Below, one piece after another: positions 15,945-25,378 of a stretch of DNA of 64,000 nt. The position numbers were made by a program, and so were the translations under genes. The notes below the pieces were generated by a model. That model saw only the letters and a program-made list of their open reading frames with translations. It had not been told where the DNA came from and ran no database searches. Source of the stretch: Microbaculum marinisediminis. Its GTDB lineage: Bacteria; Pseudomonadota; Alphaproteobacteria; Rhizobiales; Tepidamorphaceae. The stretch's first letter is position 1. Each line of letters starts with the position of its first letter. The stretch covers positions 372,001 to 436,000 of the forward strand of contig NZ_JALIDZ010000002.1 in assembly GCF_025397915.1 (NCBI RefSeq), in the 5' to 3' direction.

Positions 15945-17693
15945 GTGGAACGCAAGCTTGTAGCGATCCTGTCCACCGATGTCGCCGGGTACAGTCGACT
16001 GACTGCACTCGACGAAGAGGGGACTCTTCGCACGCTCGCGACCTACCAGCAGATCATAAGCGAGCTCACCGGCGAACATGACGGCCGCGTCTTCGCCAAT
16101 GCCGGCGACAGCGCGGTCGCGGAATTTCTAAGCCCCGTGCAAGCGTTGCGCTGCGCGGTCGCCATCCAGCGCAGCCTGTCGCGGCACAACAAGGATCTCG
16201 ATCCCGGCCGCCGCATCGCGTTCCGCATCGGCATCAATCTCGGAGATGTCGTGTCGGAAAACGGCAACCTGCTCGGCGATGGCGTCAACGTCGCCGCGCG
16301 GCTGCAGGAAATCGCCACGCCCGGGGGGATCTGCATATCCGGTTCGATCCGCGAGCAGATCTACGGCAAGGCCAACTTCAGACTGACGCATCTCGGCGAA
16401 CGGACGCTGAAGAACATCCCGCGCCCCGTCTCGGTCTACCGCGTCGACTGGGAAGCGGAGGATCCGAGCGAATCCGGCATCCTCGGCGGCGCGCTGACCT
16501 TGCCCGACAAGCCTTCGATCGTGGTGCTCCCCTTCGTCAACATGAGCGGCGATCCCGAGCAGCAATACTTCGCCGACGGAATCACCGAGGACATCATCAC
16601 CGCCCTCTCTCGGCATCGCTGGTTCTTCGTGATCGCCCGAAACACCAGCTTCACCTACAAGGACCACGCGGTCGACATCAAAAAGATCGCCGCGGATCTG
16701 GGCGTACGCTACGTCCTGGAAGGAAGCGTCCGAAAGGTCGGCGACCGTGTCCGGATCACGGGCCAGCTCATCGACGCGGAGACAAACGCCCACCTGTGGG
16801 CCGAACGCTACGACCGATCCTACGAGGACGTCTTCGCGATCCAGGACGAGATCACGGAAAACGTCGTCGGCGCCATCGAACCCGAGATCCTGATGGGGGA
16901 AGGCCGGCGCGCCATCCAGCAGACGAAAACCGACCCGGACGCCTTCGCGTGCTGCTCGCGCGGCATGTGGCACCACTACCAGTTCACGCGGGACGATTTC
17001 GCCGAGGCCGAGAGATGGGTGCGCCAGGCGATCGAGATCGACCCGCGCTACGCCCGCGGGTACATGGCGCTCGCCCGGATCCTGTTCGGCAAGTGCATCT
17101 TCAGCTGGACGACCGACGTCGATGCGGAACGGCTGGAGATCCTCCGGCTGGCCGAGCGCGCCGTCGCTCTCGACGCGCGCGATCCCTACTGCCAGTACGC
17201 CCTGTTCGCCGGCGCGATTCTCTCGCGCGATCACCAGGCCGCCCTGGCCGCGGCGCAACGGGCCATCGATCTCAATCCGAACTTCGCATTGGGCCACCTG
17301 GCGCTCGGCTGGGTGCGCATCTACATGGGCAATTTCGACGCCGCGCTCGATCCTCTCCTGCGGGCCCTACGGCTCAGCCCCCAGGATCCGATCGGCTTCC
17401 TGTTCACGAGCCGGATCGCGCTAGCGCACTACCACCTCGGCAACTACGAGGAGGCCCTGCATTTCGCCAACCTGGCTCTGGCTTCGCGCCGGCTTCATTG
17501 GGTGCTGATCGTGGCGATCGCGAGCCTCGCCAGGCTCGGACGGCTGGACGAGGCTTCCGCGCTCGCCGGCGAACTGCCTGAGGTCGCGCCCCCGGATCCG
17601 GCGGGCTATTGGGAATCGGTGCATCCCTATGCCGACCCGGACGACCGCCAGCACCTCTACGAAGGGCTGCGGAAGGCCGGGCTGGCTCTTTGA
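15945..17693 (+). CDS. Class III cyclase-like domain + TolB-like + TPR signalling protein
   Basis: 582 aa. Residues about 1-165 form a class III nucleotide-cyclase fold: metal-binding Asp in STDVAGYSRL, a second Asp in NAGDSAVAEF, GINLGDVV, and GDGVNVAARL with Asn/Arg. The lysine that normally precedes the second metal motif is absent (VFANAGDS), so ATP selectivity or activity is doubtful. Residues about 185-310 form a TolB-like/FlgO-type domain (KPSIVVLPFVNMSGDPEQQY, YVLEGSVRKVGDRVRI). TPR repeats follow to the C-terminus. The GTG start has AGGAG about 14 bases upstream. Such proteins are abundant in rhizobia; the ligand is unknown. Confidence 0.88.
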   Translation: MERKLVAILSTDVAGYSRLTALDEEGTLRTLATYQQIISELTGEHDGRVFANAGDSAVAEFLSPVQALRCAVAIQRSLSRHNKDLDPGRRIAFRIGINLGDVVSENGNLLGDGVNVAARLQEIATPGGICISGSIREQIYGKANFRLTHLGERTLKNIPRPVSVYRVDWEAEDPSESGILGGALTLPDKPSIVVLPFVNMSGDPEQQYFADGITEDIITALSRHRWFFVIARNTSFTYKDHAVDIKKIAADLGVRYVLEGSVRKVGDRVRITGQLIDAETNAHLWAERYDRSYEDVFAIQDEITENVVGAIEPEILMGEGRRAIQQTKTDPDAFACCSRGMWHHYQFTRDDFAEAERWVRQAIEIDPRYARGYMALARILFGKCIFSWTTDVDAERLEILRLAERAVALDARDPYCQYALFAGAILSRDHQAALAAAQRAIDLNPNFALGHLALGWVRIYMGNFDAALDPLLRALRLSPQDPIGFLFTSRIALAHYHLGNYEEALHFANLALASRRLHWVLIVAIASLARLGRLDEASALAGELPEVAPPDPAGYWESVHPYADPDDRQHLYEGLRKAGLAL

Positions 17694-17736
17694 ACGGGGT
17701 TGCCCGGGATGTCCGGGAGGTCCGCGTCGGGTGGTC

Positions 17737-19281
17737 CTACGGAGCCTTCCGGTCCAGCGTTCCCATACCGAGATCGTCGAGATCCTCGAGCGTGAGCGTC
17801 TGTGCCTTGCCGTCCGGTCCGATACGGAAGACCGCGGCTACCGGAAAGTCCGGCATCTCGTCCAGGGGCTTGTACAGGAACAGGTCCCGGTCGAAATGCA
17901 CGAGCGGGAACTGTTTCGCCCCATCCGGCCCGAGTTTCAGGACGAGGCCCTCGCCCTCCTCCGCGACCACCGCGTCCCCGAGATAGTCGTTCGCGTAGGT
18001 GCCGACATAGGCCGCCGCGGCCAGCGCCGGCGACGGGTCGGCGGGCGGCGTTCCGTAGGTTTCCTTCGCCGCCTCGACCTCGGGGCCGAACATGCTCGCG
18101 TAGAGCGCGTTCCAGGGCGCCAGCCAATCGCTTTGCGGCGCGCCGTCGAAGACCAGGTCGTAAAAGGTGGCGGCAACCGCTTCGGGCGCGCCGGTCGGGA
18201 AGGCATTCGCGAGGACGACGATGCCGAGATCGTATTCGGGCATCAGGCTGGCGACGGAGCGGGCGCCGTTCGAGAAGGCACCGGCGTGTCCCCAGACTAT
18301 TCCGCGACGCCCGTATTCGACGTTCCAGCCGCGACCGTAGAAGCTCGAGCTACCATTGACCGGATGGGTGCCGCGCGTCATCAGCGGCACGTGCATCGCG
18401 TCCATCGCCGCCTCGTCGATCAGCCGGTCGCCGTCGAAGTCGCCGCCCGACAGCACGAGCCGCATCCATTCGGCGAGATCGCCGGCCGTGGAGGAGATGC
18501 CGCCGGCGGGGGCCTGCGCGTCCGGTTCGCGGACCGACAGGGCCTGCCACTTGCCATTCTGGCGCACGTGCAGCGTCGCGCGGTTCTCATGGGCCACGAA
18601 ATCGTCGTGGCGATAGCTCGTCGCCGTCATGCCGAGCGGACCGAACAGCTTTCGCTCTCCGGCGGCCTCCCAGCCCAGGTCGGCGGCCCGGGCGGCCGCG
18701 ACCGCGCCCTCGGTCAGGCCGAAGTTCGAATAGGAATAGGCGGAGCGGAAGCTCGACGCCGGCGCCACCAGCCGCAGGCGACGCAGGACTTCGTCGCGCG
18801 GATAACCGAGGCCTTCGAGCTCGTTGCCGGCGTCCCCGGGCAAGCCGGAGCGATGCGAGAACAGGTCGGTGACCGTCAGCTGGGCGCTCGGATAGGCCTC
18901 GCTTAGCTGGAACTCCGGGTCGATGTCTGCGATGCGGCTATCCCAGGAGACCCGCCCCTCGCTCACCAGGGCGGCGACGACGGTCGCGGAGACGGCCTTG
19001 GACAGCGAAGCGACCTGGAACACGGTGTCGGGGTCGACCGGGGCGTCCTTGCCCTCCTCGCGGACGCCGAAGCCCCAGAGGTAGACGATCCGGTCCTTGT
19101 GGACGACGGCGACCGCCATGCCCGGCACCTCGCCATTCTCGACCAGGCCCTCGGCATAGGCCTCGAGTTTCGGCAAGGCCGCCTCGACGGCGCCGTCTGC
19201 CAGATCCTGCGCGGAGGCGGCGGACGGGAAAACAGCAAGGGAAACCAAGCCGGAAAGCAGCAAATCGCGAGCGAACCGCAT
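17737..19281 (-). CDS. Exported serine hydrolase, beta-lactamase/PBP4* family
   Basis: 514 aa. A signal peptide ends near ASAQ (residue 25). Class C beta-lactamase-like catalytic motifs: SLSK (Ser-x-x-Lys, about residues 93-96), YSN (SYSNFG) and HAG (WGHAGAFSNG) in place of KTG. A C-terminal DUF3471-like beta domain begins near 395. Probably a periplasmic D-aminopeptidase, esterase or carboxypeptidase-like enzyme; true lactamase activity is not implied. GGAG eight bases before the ATG. Confidence 0.88.
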   Translation of the reverse strand: MRFARDLLLSGLVSLAVFPSAASAQDLADGAVEAALPKLEAYAEGLVENGEVPGMAVAVVHKDRIVYLWGFGVREEGKDAPVDPDTVFQVASLSKAVSATVVAALVSEGRVSWDSRIADIDPEFQLSEAYPSAQLTVTDLFSHRSGLPGDAGNELEGLGYPRDEVLRRLRLVAPASSFRSAYSYSNFGLTEGAVAAARAADLGWEAAGERKLFGPLGMTATSYRHDDFVAHENRATLHVRQNGKWQALSVREPDAQAPAGGISSTAGDLAEWMRLVLSGGDFDGDRLIDEAAMDAMHVPLMTRGTHPVNGSSSFYGRGWNVEYGRRGIVWGHAGAFSNGARSVASLMPEYDLGIVVLANAFPTGAPEAVAATFYDLVFDGAPQSDWLAPWNALYASMFGPEVEAAKETYGTPPADPSPALAAAAYVGTYANDYLGDAVVAEEGEGLVLKLGPDGAKQFPLVHFDRDLFLYKPLDEMPDFPVAAVFRIGPDGKAQTLTLEDLDDLGMGTLDRKAP

Positions 19282-19419
19282 CAGTCAAACTCCATCGAAC
19301 GGGCCTGGACCCGCAGGGGTACCATGTTCGGCGGCAAAGCCAAATGACGCGCTCCCGCAGAAGCCCGGAATGATGGACACGGGGTTACCGGCGGGCGGCG
19401 GGCGATGGAACCGTCCGGC

Positions 19420-21693
19420 TTAGTTGCCGCGAATGGTGATTTCCACGACCTTGTCAGGCGGCGTTTCCGTTTCGGCATTCGCCGGCGTCGCCGACGGCGT
19501 CTGCGCCGGCTCTGGCGACTGCCACCAGGCCGCCGTGCCGCTTTCCTTCGCCCTCATCTCGGCGGAGGGACCGGGCGGCGCGGTAGGCTTGAGCGGCTTG
19601 GCCTCGCGCATCAGCTTCTCGATCTGGAAGAGCAGGATTTCCGACTGTTTGGACAGCACCAGCGGTACCGGCGCGGGAATGGCCTCGCCATCCGGCCCGA
19701 CCTGGGCGGCGGCGACCTCCGGCTGCGGCACGCCGCCGACACCGGGGATCGGCTTGATCTCGATGCCGTTGTGGGCATAGCTCATCAGCTTGTTCCAGGT
19801 CATCGCCGGCAGGCTGCCGCCGGTCATCCGGTTGGTGGAGCGGAAATCGTCGTTGCCCATCCAGATGGTGGCCACGTAGTTGCCGGTGTAGCCGCAGAAC
19901 CAGCCGTCGCGATAGGCGTTGGTGGTGCCGGTCTTGCCCGAGATCGGCGCGGTCGGGAACAGGGCGCGGCGGCCGGTTCCGAAATTGGCGGCCTGATAGA
20001 GCATCGCGTTCAGTTGCGACACCTTGTCGGCGGGCACGACCTGCTGTCGCGGCGGCTCGTCACGACTGCGCCGGTAGATCAGGTTGCCCTCGCCGTCGCG
20101 GATATCGACGATGGCATAGGGCGTCATCTTCAGACCGCCGGAGGCCAGCGTGCCATAGCCGGCGAGCTGGTCCATGACCGTCATCTCGGAGGCGCCGAGC
20201 GGCAGCGACTTAGAGATCACCAGCGGTGTCTTGACGCCCATGTTGTAGGCATTTTCGACGATCTTGTCGCGGCCGACGGACTGCGCCAGGCGCACCGCCA
20301 CCGTATTGATCGAATACTGCAGCGCCGTCGTCAGCGGGATGTTGCCGCGATAGCGGCGGCCGTAGTTCTGCGGCGACCATCCGCCGATGGTGATCGGCGC
20401 GTCGGGCACGATCGACTCCGGCGTGAAGCCGTTCATCAGCGCCGTCAGGTAGACATAGGGCTTGAACGAGGAGCCGGGCTGGCGCAGGGCGGAGGTGGCG
20501 CGGTTGAACTGGCTCACGCCGTAGTCGCGGCCGCCGACCATGGCGCGCACGGCCCCGTCCTGCAGGTCGGCCATCGCCATCGCCGCCTGGCTCGCCCCGT
20601 ACTGCTTGCCATACTGGCGCAGGCTCGATTCCACCGCGTCCTCGGCGACCTTCTGCAGGTTCATGTCGATGGTCGTCTTGGCGGTCAGCACGACCGCCTT
20701 GCCGCCGGTCAGCCGCTTCACCTCGTCGAAGGCCCAGTCGAGGAAATAGTCGGGCGCGGTGACGCCGGAACGGTCGACCGGCGTCGCCGGGTTGCGGCGG
20801 GCGGCATAGATCTGCCCCGCGGTCATGAACCCGGCCTGGACCATGTTCTCCAGCACCTCATTTGCGCGGCCGCGGGCCGCCGGCAGGTCGATGTGCGGGG
20901 CGTATCGGCCCGGCGCCTTGAACAGGCCGGCGATCATAGCGGCCTCGGCCAGATTGATGTCGCGCACCGACTTGCCGAAATAGAACTCGGCGGCCGCGTC
21001 GACACCGAAGGTGCCGCCGCCGAGATAGGCGCGGTCGAGATACAGCTTGAGGATGTCGTTCTTGGTCAGATGGGTCTCCAGCCACATCGCCAGGAACGCT
21101 TCCTTGATCTTGCGCTCGATGGTGCGCTCGTTCGTCAGGAACAGGTTCTTGGCGAGCTGCTGGGTGAGGGAGGACCCGCCCTGCACCACGGTCTTGGCGC
21201 GCATGTTCTCGATCATGGCGCGCAGGGTGCCGCCGAAATCGATGCCGAAATGCTGGTAGAAACGCCGGTCCTCGGTGGCCAGCGTCGCCTTGATCATGTG
21301 GTCGGGGATTTCGTCGAGCGGCACCGAATCGTTGTGCAGGATGCCGCGCTTGCCGATCTCGTTGCCGTAGCGGTCGAGGAAGACGACCGAATAGTCGTTC
21401 TGGGACAACCAGTCGTCGGACGTCTCGTCGAAGGCGGGAATGGCGAGCGCCAGCATCAGCACGGCGCCGCCCGCCCCCATGGTCGCGGCGTCGGAGAAGA
21501 ACTCGACCAGGACCCGGCGCCAGCCCTTGACGTTGAAGCGCTCGAGCCGTGCCGAATAGGCCTCGATCGCCCGCTTCGCGCCTTCGAGGATGGAATAGAA
21601 GAACGCGTCTATGAAGGAATCGATTTCCAGCAGGCGCCGGCGGATTCGCGTTCCCAATCCGGATTTCTGACCGCTTTCAAAAGGGTCGCGCAC
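19420..21693 (-). CDS. Class A penicillin-binding protein (glycosyltransferase/transpeptidase)
   Basis: 757 aa, bifunctional peptidoglycan synthase. N-terminal cytoplasmic part, one membrane helix near residue 75-90, a GT51 domain with catalytic EDRRFYQHFGID and GGSSLTQQLAKN, and a transpeptidase domain with SSFKP (Ser-x-x-Lys), SIN (S-x-N) and KTGTT. The Pro/Thr-rich tail ends PPDKVVEITIRGN. Start GTG with GGAG about ten bases upstream. It resembles the PBP1a-like subgroup found in Rhizobiales; the PBP1a/1b/1c label is not fixed from sequence alone. Monocistronic. Confidence 0.95.
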   Translation of the reverse strand: MRDPFESGQKSGLGTRIRRRLLEIDSFIDAFFYSILEGAKRAIEAYSARLERFNVKGWRRVLVEFFSDAATMGAGGAVLMLALAIPAFDETSDDWLSQNDYSVVFLDRYGNEIGKRGILHNDSVPLDEIPDHMIKATLATEDRRFYQHFGIDFGGTLRAMIENMRAKTVVQGGSSLTQQLAKNLFLTNERTIERKIKEAFLAMWLETHLTKNDILKLYLDRAYLGGGTFGVDAAAEFYFGKSVRDINLAEAAMIAGLFKAPGRYAPHIDLPAARGRANEVLENMVQAGFMTAGQIYAARRNPATPVDRSGVTAPDYFLDWAFDEVKRLTGGKAVVLTAKTTIDMNLQKVAEDAVESSLRQYGKQYGASQAAMAMADLQDGAVRAMVGGRDYGVSQFNRATSALRQPGSSFKPYVYLTALMNGFTPESIVPDAPITIGGWSPQNYGRRYRGNIPLTTALQYSINTVAVRLAQSVGRDKIVENAYNMGVKTPLVISKSLPLGASEMTVMDQLAGYGTLASGGLKMTPYAIVDIRDGEGNLIYRRSRDEPPRQQVVPADKVSQLNAMLYQAANFGTGRRALFPTAPISGKTGTTNAYRDGWFCGYTGNYVATIWMGNDDFRSTNRMTGGSLPAMTWNKLMSYAHNGIEIKPIPGVGGVPQPEVAAAQVGPDGEAIPAPVPLVLSKQSEILLFQIEKLMREAKPLKPTAPPGPSAEMRAKESGTAAWWQSPEPAQTPSATPANAETETPPDKVVEITIRGN

Positions 21694-21912
21694 GTCCTAA
21701 CAACTCCGTCCGCACTCGTTTCCGCTCAAAGTCGCGCTCGCCCACGCGGTCTAGATGCGCAGCATAGCAGGTTTTGGCAAGGGATTCGCGCCGCCTCACG
21801 CGAGTGTGAGCCGTGGAATACGGGGATTGGTTAGCGGGGGTCCCGGTGCCCGCTACCGGCCGGACCATGATAAGTTCCCTCGTGTCGACACAACAGCAAT
21901 CGAATTCACCCA

Positions 21913-22365
21913 ATGTCCGCCCTGCCCTTCTGGAAGACCAAATCCCTCGCCGATATGACCCGCGCGGAATGGGAGTCGCTGTGCGATGGGTGCGCGCGGT
22001 GCTGCCTGATGAAGCTCGAGGACGAGGATACGGCTGAGATCTGGTACACAAACGTCGCCTGCCGGCTGCTCGACGCGAAGACGTGCCGCTGCGTCGACTA
22101 CGCCAACCGCGCGACGCTGATACCGGATTGCGTGTCGCTGACGCCGGATGAGATTCCCCGACTCACCTGGCTACCGCCGACCTGCGCCTATCGGCTGCTC
22201 CTGGAGGGCAACGACCTGTATTGGTGGCATCCACTCGTCTCAGGGGACCCGGAAAGCGTGCACATGGCCGGCATTTCCGTGCGCGGGCGCACGGTGCGCG
22301 AGCAGGACGTGCCGGAGGCCGACCTGGAAGACCATATCGTCGACTGGCCGCTCGACGGGGAGTAG
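21913..22365 (+). CDS. UPF0260/YcgN-family cysteine-cluster protein
   Basis: 150 aa. The CDGCARCC cluster at about residues 25-32, a second cluster [11 protein letters not shown] and later Cys in PDCVSL and PTCAYRLL define the YkgJ/YcgN zinc- or iron-binding family. The conserved [17 protein letters not shown] block is present. Full length. Divergent from the penicillin-binding gene by about 220 bp. Function unknown in this family. The ribosome site is weak. Confidence 0.9.
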   Translation: MSALPFWKTKSLADMTRAEWESLCDGCARCCLMKLEDEDTAEIWYTNVACRLLDAKTCRCVDYANRATLIPDCVSLTPDEIPRLTWLPPTCAYRLLLEGNDLYWWHPLVSGDPESVHMAGISVRGRTVREQDVPEADLEDHIVDWPLDGE

Positions 22366-22455
22366 ATCAGCCGCTGCACGGCCCTCGGCTCGAGATTCGG
22401 GCGTTCAGCCCTTGCGAAAGCGCTGCTTTCGCTGCCGTTTCGCGGCACCAGGGCT

Positions 22456-23265
22456 TCACCGCTTCACCACCATCGGCCCGTCGTAGGGCGGCGGCGACTT
22501 GCTGACGATCGCGCCACCGCCGCACGTGGGGTCGGAGACCGCGGTTGCGAGCCATTCGACCTCGCTCCTCAGGCGATCCAACACCGCGTTCGCCTCCGCT
22601 TCGTAGCGACCGGTCGGGATCTCGATCTCGGTGCGCTGGATCGCATAGGCGTAGGACTCGACGCGCCAGCGCATTCCCGTGACGGCCCAGTCGGCGACCC
22701 GGCGGTTCTCCCAGACGCGGGCCCGCGCATCGGCGTCTTCCGTGGGCGTCAGCATCACCGTGCGCGACAGCGCGGCCTGGCGCTGCTGGTCGGCGCGGCA
22801 GACCTCCTGCCAGACGACGTAATAGGGCAGCACCAGCGGGATATCGGCGGTGATCTCGTCGATGATCGAATTCCAGCGCCCGTAGTTCGACTGGTAGCCG
22901 TCCTTGCGCATCAGCCGATAATAGAGCGTGGGGTCGGGGCGCCAGCGCGAATCCGGCCAGATGCGGGTGCGCACCCACTCGGTCTCGTTGCGCGCCCTGA
23001 AGGCGTCGAGATGGATCGGCATGATGAACCGGTAGGAGCGGGCTCTCAACTCCTTCTCGTCGTCGGTGAGCATGAAGTCGGAGACGGGCTCGCCACGGTT
23101 GCGCGCCATGCGATCGCCGATGTCTGGCAACAGCACATCGTTGACGTAGCCCTTCACGGGCCGCCCGAAATCGCCGGCCTCGGCGGCGCAGCCCGCCAGC
23201 GCTGCCGTGAGCAACACCGCGGAAAGCACAGCGCGGACGTCACGCCCGAAAGTCACCGACGTCAC
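22456..23265 (-). CDS. Predicted lipoprotein of unknown function
   Basis: About 269 aa from a GTG start. The signal sequence ends in lipobox LAGCAAE, so the product is probably a periplasmic or outer-membrane lipoprotein. The mature part is rich in Trp and Arg (WNSIIDEITADIPLVLPYYV, VWQEVCRADQQRQAAL) and ends with two more Cys. It resembles the large uncharacterised lipoproteins of rhizobia. A second GTG three codons later is an alternative start; neither has a strong ribosome site. Confidence 0.8.
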   Translation of the reverse strand: MTSVTFGRDVRAVLSAVLLTAALAGCAAEAGDFGRPVKGYVNDVLLPDIGDRMARNRGEPVSDFMLTDDEKELRARSYRFIMPIHLDAFRARNETEWVRTRIWPDSRWRPDPTLYYRLMRKDGYQSNYGRWNSIIDEITADIPLVLPYYVVWQEVCRADQQRQAALSRTVMLTPTEDADARARVWENRRVADWAVTGMRWRVESYAYAIQRTEIEIPTGRYEAEANAVLDRLRSEVEWLATAVSDPTCGGGAIVSKSPPPYDGPMVVKR

Positions 23266-23293
23266 CCCGCAGCTGCTGTCGTCCCGGATCCGT

Positions 23294-23509
23294 TCAGGGC
23301 TTGCGCGAAGGAGATCCCGATACGCCCTCGCCCGGCCCGGAAACCTGAACCAGCCGATGGGACAGATCGATTTCCATACGTTCGATCCGCACACCGGGAA
23401 AAATGATGACTTCACCCATCTTCTCCGGCTTGTCCGCCGAACGCGCGCCGGTTTCCGGCTGCCGCCGGCTTCGACGCATGTCGCTGTTGAATTTCAGCAC
23501 CGCTGCCAT
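23294..23509 (-). CDS. Small conserved rhizobial protein
   Basis: 71 aa. The core EVIIFPGVRIERMEIDLS is a pattern shared by short hypothetical proteins in Rhizobiales, with Arg-rich flanks. GGGAG lies seven bases before the ATG. It precedes the lipoprotein gene on the same strand with a 28-bp gap, so the two could be cotranscribed. Function unknown. Confidence 0.65.
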   Translation of the reverse strand: MAAVLKFNSDMRRSRRQPETGARSADKPEKMGEVIIFPGVRIERMEIDLSHRLVQVSGPGEGVSGSPSRKP

Positions 23510-23596
23510 CGTTCGTCTCCCTAATCGGAGCGTCGGTCCGGCGCTCGCGGATTACGCGCCGGCTAGCCGAACAACGGCATTAACGATTCATCAGGG

Positions 23597-23611
23597 TTAA
23601 CAGTTCGCTAA
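23597..23611. promoter_or_regulatory. CtrA-like half-site pair upstream of DUF2336 gene
   Basis: TTAA-N7-CTAA, one mismatch from the CtrA consensus TTAA-N7-TTAA, with another TTAAC 13 bases upstream at 23580. It lies about 60 bp before the DUF2336 gene. A CtrA-regulated promoter is an inference. Confidence 0.35.
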
Positions 23612-23666
23612 CGGGTAACCACTACCGTGAACGCAAAGGTGGTTGCGGCCGAAGGCGAGACACGGG

Positions 23667-24812
23667 ATGGATCAGGGTTTCGAGGAAAGGTTTCAGGACG
23701 CGCTGTCGACCCTGATCGGCAGCCGCATGATCGAAGCCGACGATGTGCGCGCCACCGCGCTGAACACGTTGACCGACCTGATTCTCGAAACGGCCCGCCG
23801 CGGCGACCGGCACGTACCGGCCCATTTCGGCGAGTTGATGGGGGCCCTGCTCCCCCGTGTGAGCCCGCAGATCCGCGCCACGATATCCAGGCGACTCGCC
23901 CCCTGCGATCTCGTCAGCCCCGAGATTGCCCGTCACATCATCGCCGAATCAGCGGAGATCGCCGCGCCGATGCTGCGCCACAGCCCGGTGCTGACGGCCA
24001 GCGACCTCTACGCCGTTGCCGTCGGCGATTGCGAGGAAAAGGCGCGCGCCGTCGCCGCGCGGACCGACCTCACGGCCGACATGGTTTCGGCGCTGATCGA
24101 CAGGCAGGATCCGGCGATCGCCACATCGCTTGTTCTGGCGGAGACGGCTGTCGTCGACGGGTCAACGGCGGAGCGCATCGCCGCCATCCCGAATCTGCCC
24201 CGGGCGGCCGCACGACGATTGATCGAGACCGCCGACCTCTCGGACGATGCGTTGGCACGGCTCTTCTGGTTGGTCGACGAGGATGCGCGGCGGACGATCC
24301 TGGAACGGATCGCGGACCGGCGCGGCGGCGATAAAGTGAATGAGCCGGCGCCCCCCCAGAATTCCGGCGTGGAGCTCGGCGATACCCTGTTCGCGCTCGC
24401 CGCCGTCGGCGAAAGGGCCGAAATCGCCCATCGGCTCGCAAGCACCCTGTCGCTGCCGCGCGCGCTCAGCGCCCGTATCGTCGGCGACCTGCATGGCGAG
24501 CCCCTGGCGGTTGCAACGCGCGCGGCCGGCATCCCCGCCGATCAGGCTACCGGCATTATCCTGCTGACCGTGACCGAAGCCGGCAGCTCCTACGACGTCC
24601 TGCGTACGCTTGCCGGCCTGGCCGAGAGGCTGACACCGACCATCGCCCGGCATGTCGTCGGCCTCTGGAATTCCGCACCGGCGAGCCGGTCGGCCGCCCG
24701 GCACGAGCCAAGCGTGGCGCGCCCCTCGGCGCGGGCGCCCCGATCGGCCGCAGGCGCCCCACGCCGGCTCGAGGACGTCGTCGCCGATCTCAGCCGTCGC
24801 ACGGGCTCCTGA
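23667..24812 (+). CDS. DUF2336 protein
   Basis: 381 aa, all-helical, HEAT-like repeats of about 35 residues running through most of the protein (for example SPEIARHIIAESAEIAAPML). DUF2336 proteins are alphaproteobacteria-specific and of unknown function; some sit near cell-cycle regulators. The C-terminal 50 residues are Ala/Arg-rich and disordered. ATG chosen over a TTG eight codons upstream because the start residues MDQGFEERFQDALS fit the family; the ribosome site is weak. Confidence 0.82.
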   Translation: MDQGFEERFQDALSTLIGSRMIEADDVRATALNTLTDLILETARRGDRHVPAHFGELMGALLPRVSPQIRATISRRLAPCDLVSPEIARHIIAESAEIAAPMLRHSPVLTASDLYAVAVGDCEEKARAVAARTDLTADMVSALIDRQDPAIATSLVLAETAVVDGSTAERIAAIPNLPRAAARRLIETADLSDDALARLFWLVDEDARRTILERIADRRGGDKVNEPAPPQNSGVELGDTLFALAAVGERAEIAHRLASTLSLPRALSARIVGDLHGEPLAVATRAAGIPADQATGIILLTVTEAGSSYDVLRTLAGLAERLTPTIARHVVGLWNSAPASRSAARHEPSVARPSARAPRSAAGAPRRLEDVVADLSRRTGS

Positions 24813-24837
24813 GCCCGGTTGCGGCCGCCTGCTCGCT

Positions 24838-25191
24838 TCACAATCCGTCTACGACCTGCTCCAGGAGATGCCGGCCAGTCCGCTCCTCCACCTCGACCAC
24901 CCACAGGTCGGGATCGAACCGGCGTTGTCGGGCGAGATATTCTTCCGCCTTGGCATCCTCCACGGGCTCGGCGCCGGTCGCCCGTGACCACAGCCGTTCG
25001 ACAGGCCGGTCGTCCTCGAAGGCGGTCTGCGGCGCCGGGCCGTAGACGTCGGCGGTGCCGTCGAGACGGTTGATCTTGATGAAGATCGCGCCGGCCTCCT
25101 CCGCGCCGCGGCGCATCACCGCGACGGGAATGCCTTCTGCCGACAGCCGCCGCACGTAGGCCGAGACCCAGATCGCCGATTTCAGCCGCAA
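24838..25191 (-). CDS. DUF1491 protein
   Basis: 117 aa, small cytoplasmic protein found across Alphaproteobacteria. The pattern LKSAIWVSAYVRRL at the N-terminus and GAIFIKINRLDG, RRFDPDLWVVEVEER near the end are typical. The TTG start has GGAGG eight bases upstream; an ATG 22 codons earlier has no such site. Converges on the DUF2336 gene. No biochemical role is known. Confidence 0.82.
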   Translation of the reverse strand: MRLKSAIWVSAYVRRLSAEGIPVAVMRRGAEEAGAIFIKINRLDGTADVYGPAPQTAFEDDRPVERLWSRATGAEPVEDAKAEEYLARQRRFDPDLWVVEVEERTGRHLLEQVVDGL

Positions 25192-25378
25192 AACGTGTCC
25201 TCCGACGGAAGAGTTGTGTCCCGCCTCATGATAGCCGGTGACGTTATGGGAGCGCACCCTCCCGGTTCATCGTCCGGGACACCGATCGTCCCGGCGCACC
25301 GGGGCCGGAAATGCAATCGCGCCCGGACGGATAGACCGCACGGAACCAGGCGCATAGAAGGGCCGCCTGTCTGCCGCG

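Noticed and set aside
19405-21834. 809-codon plus-strand frame opposite the penicillin-binding protein
   Set aside because: Pure shadow of a GC-rich gene; the minus-strand frame has all transpeptidase and glycosyltransferase motifs.
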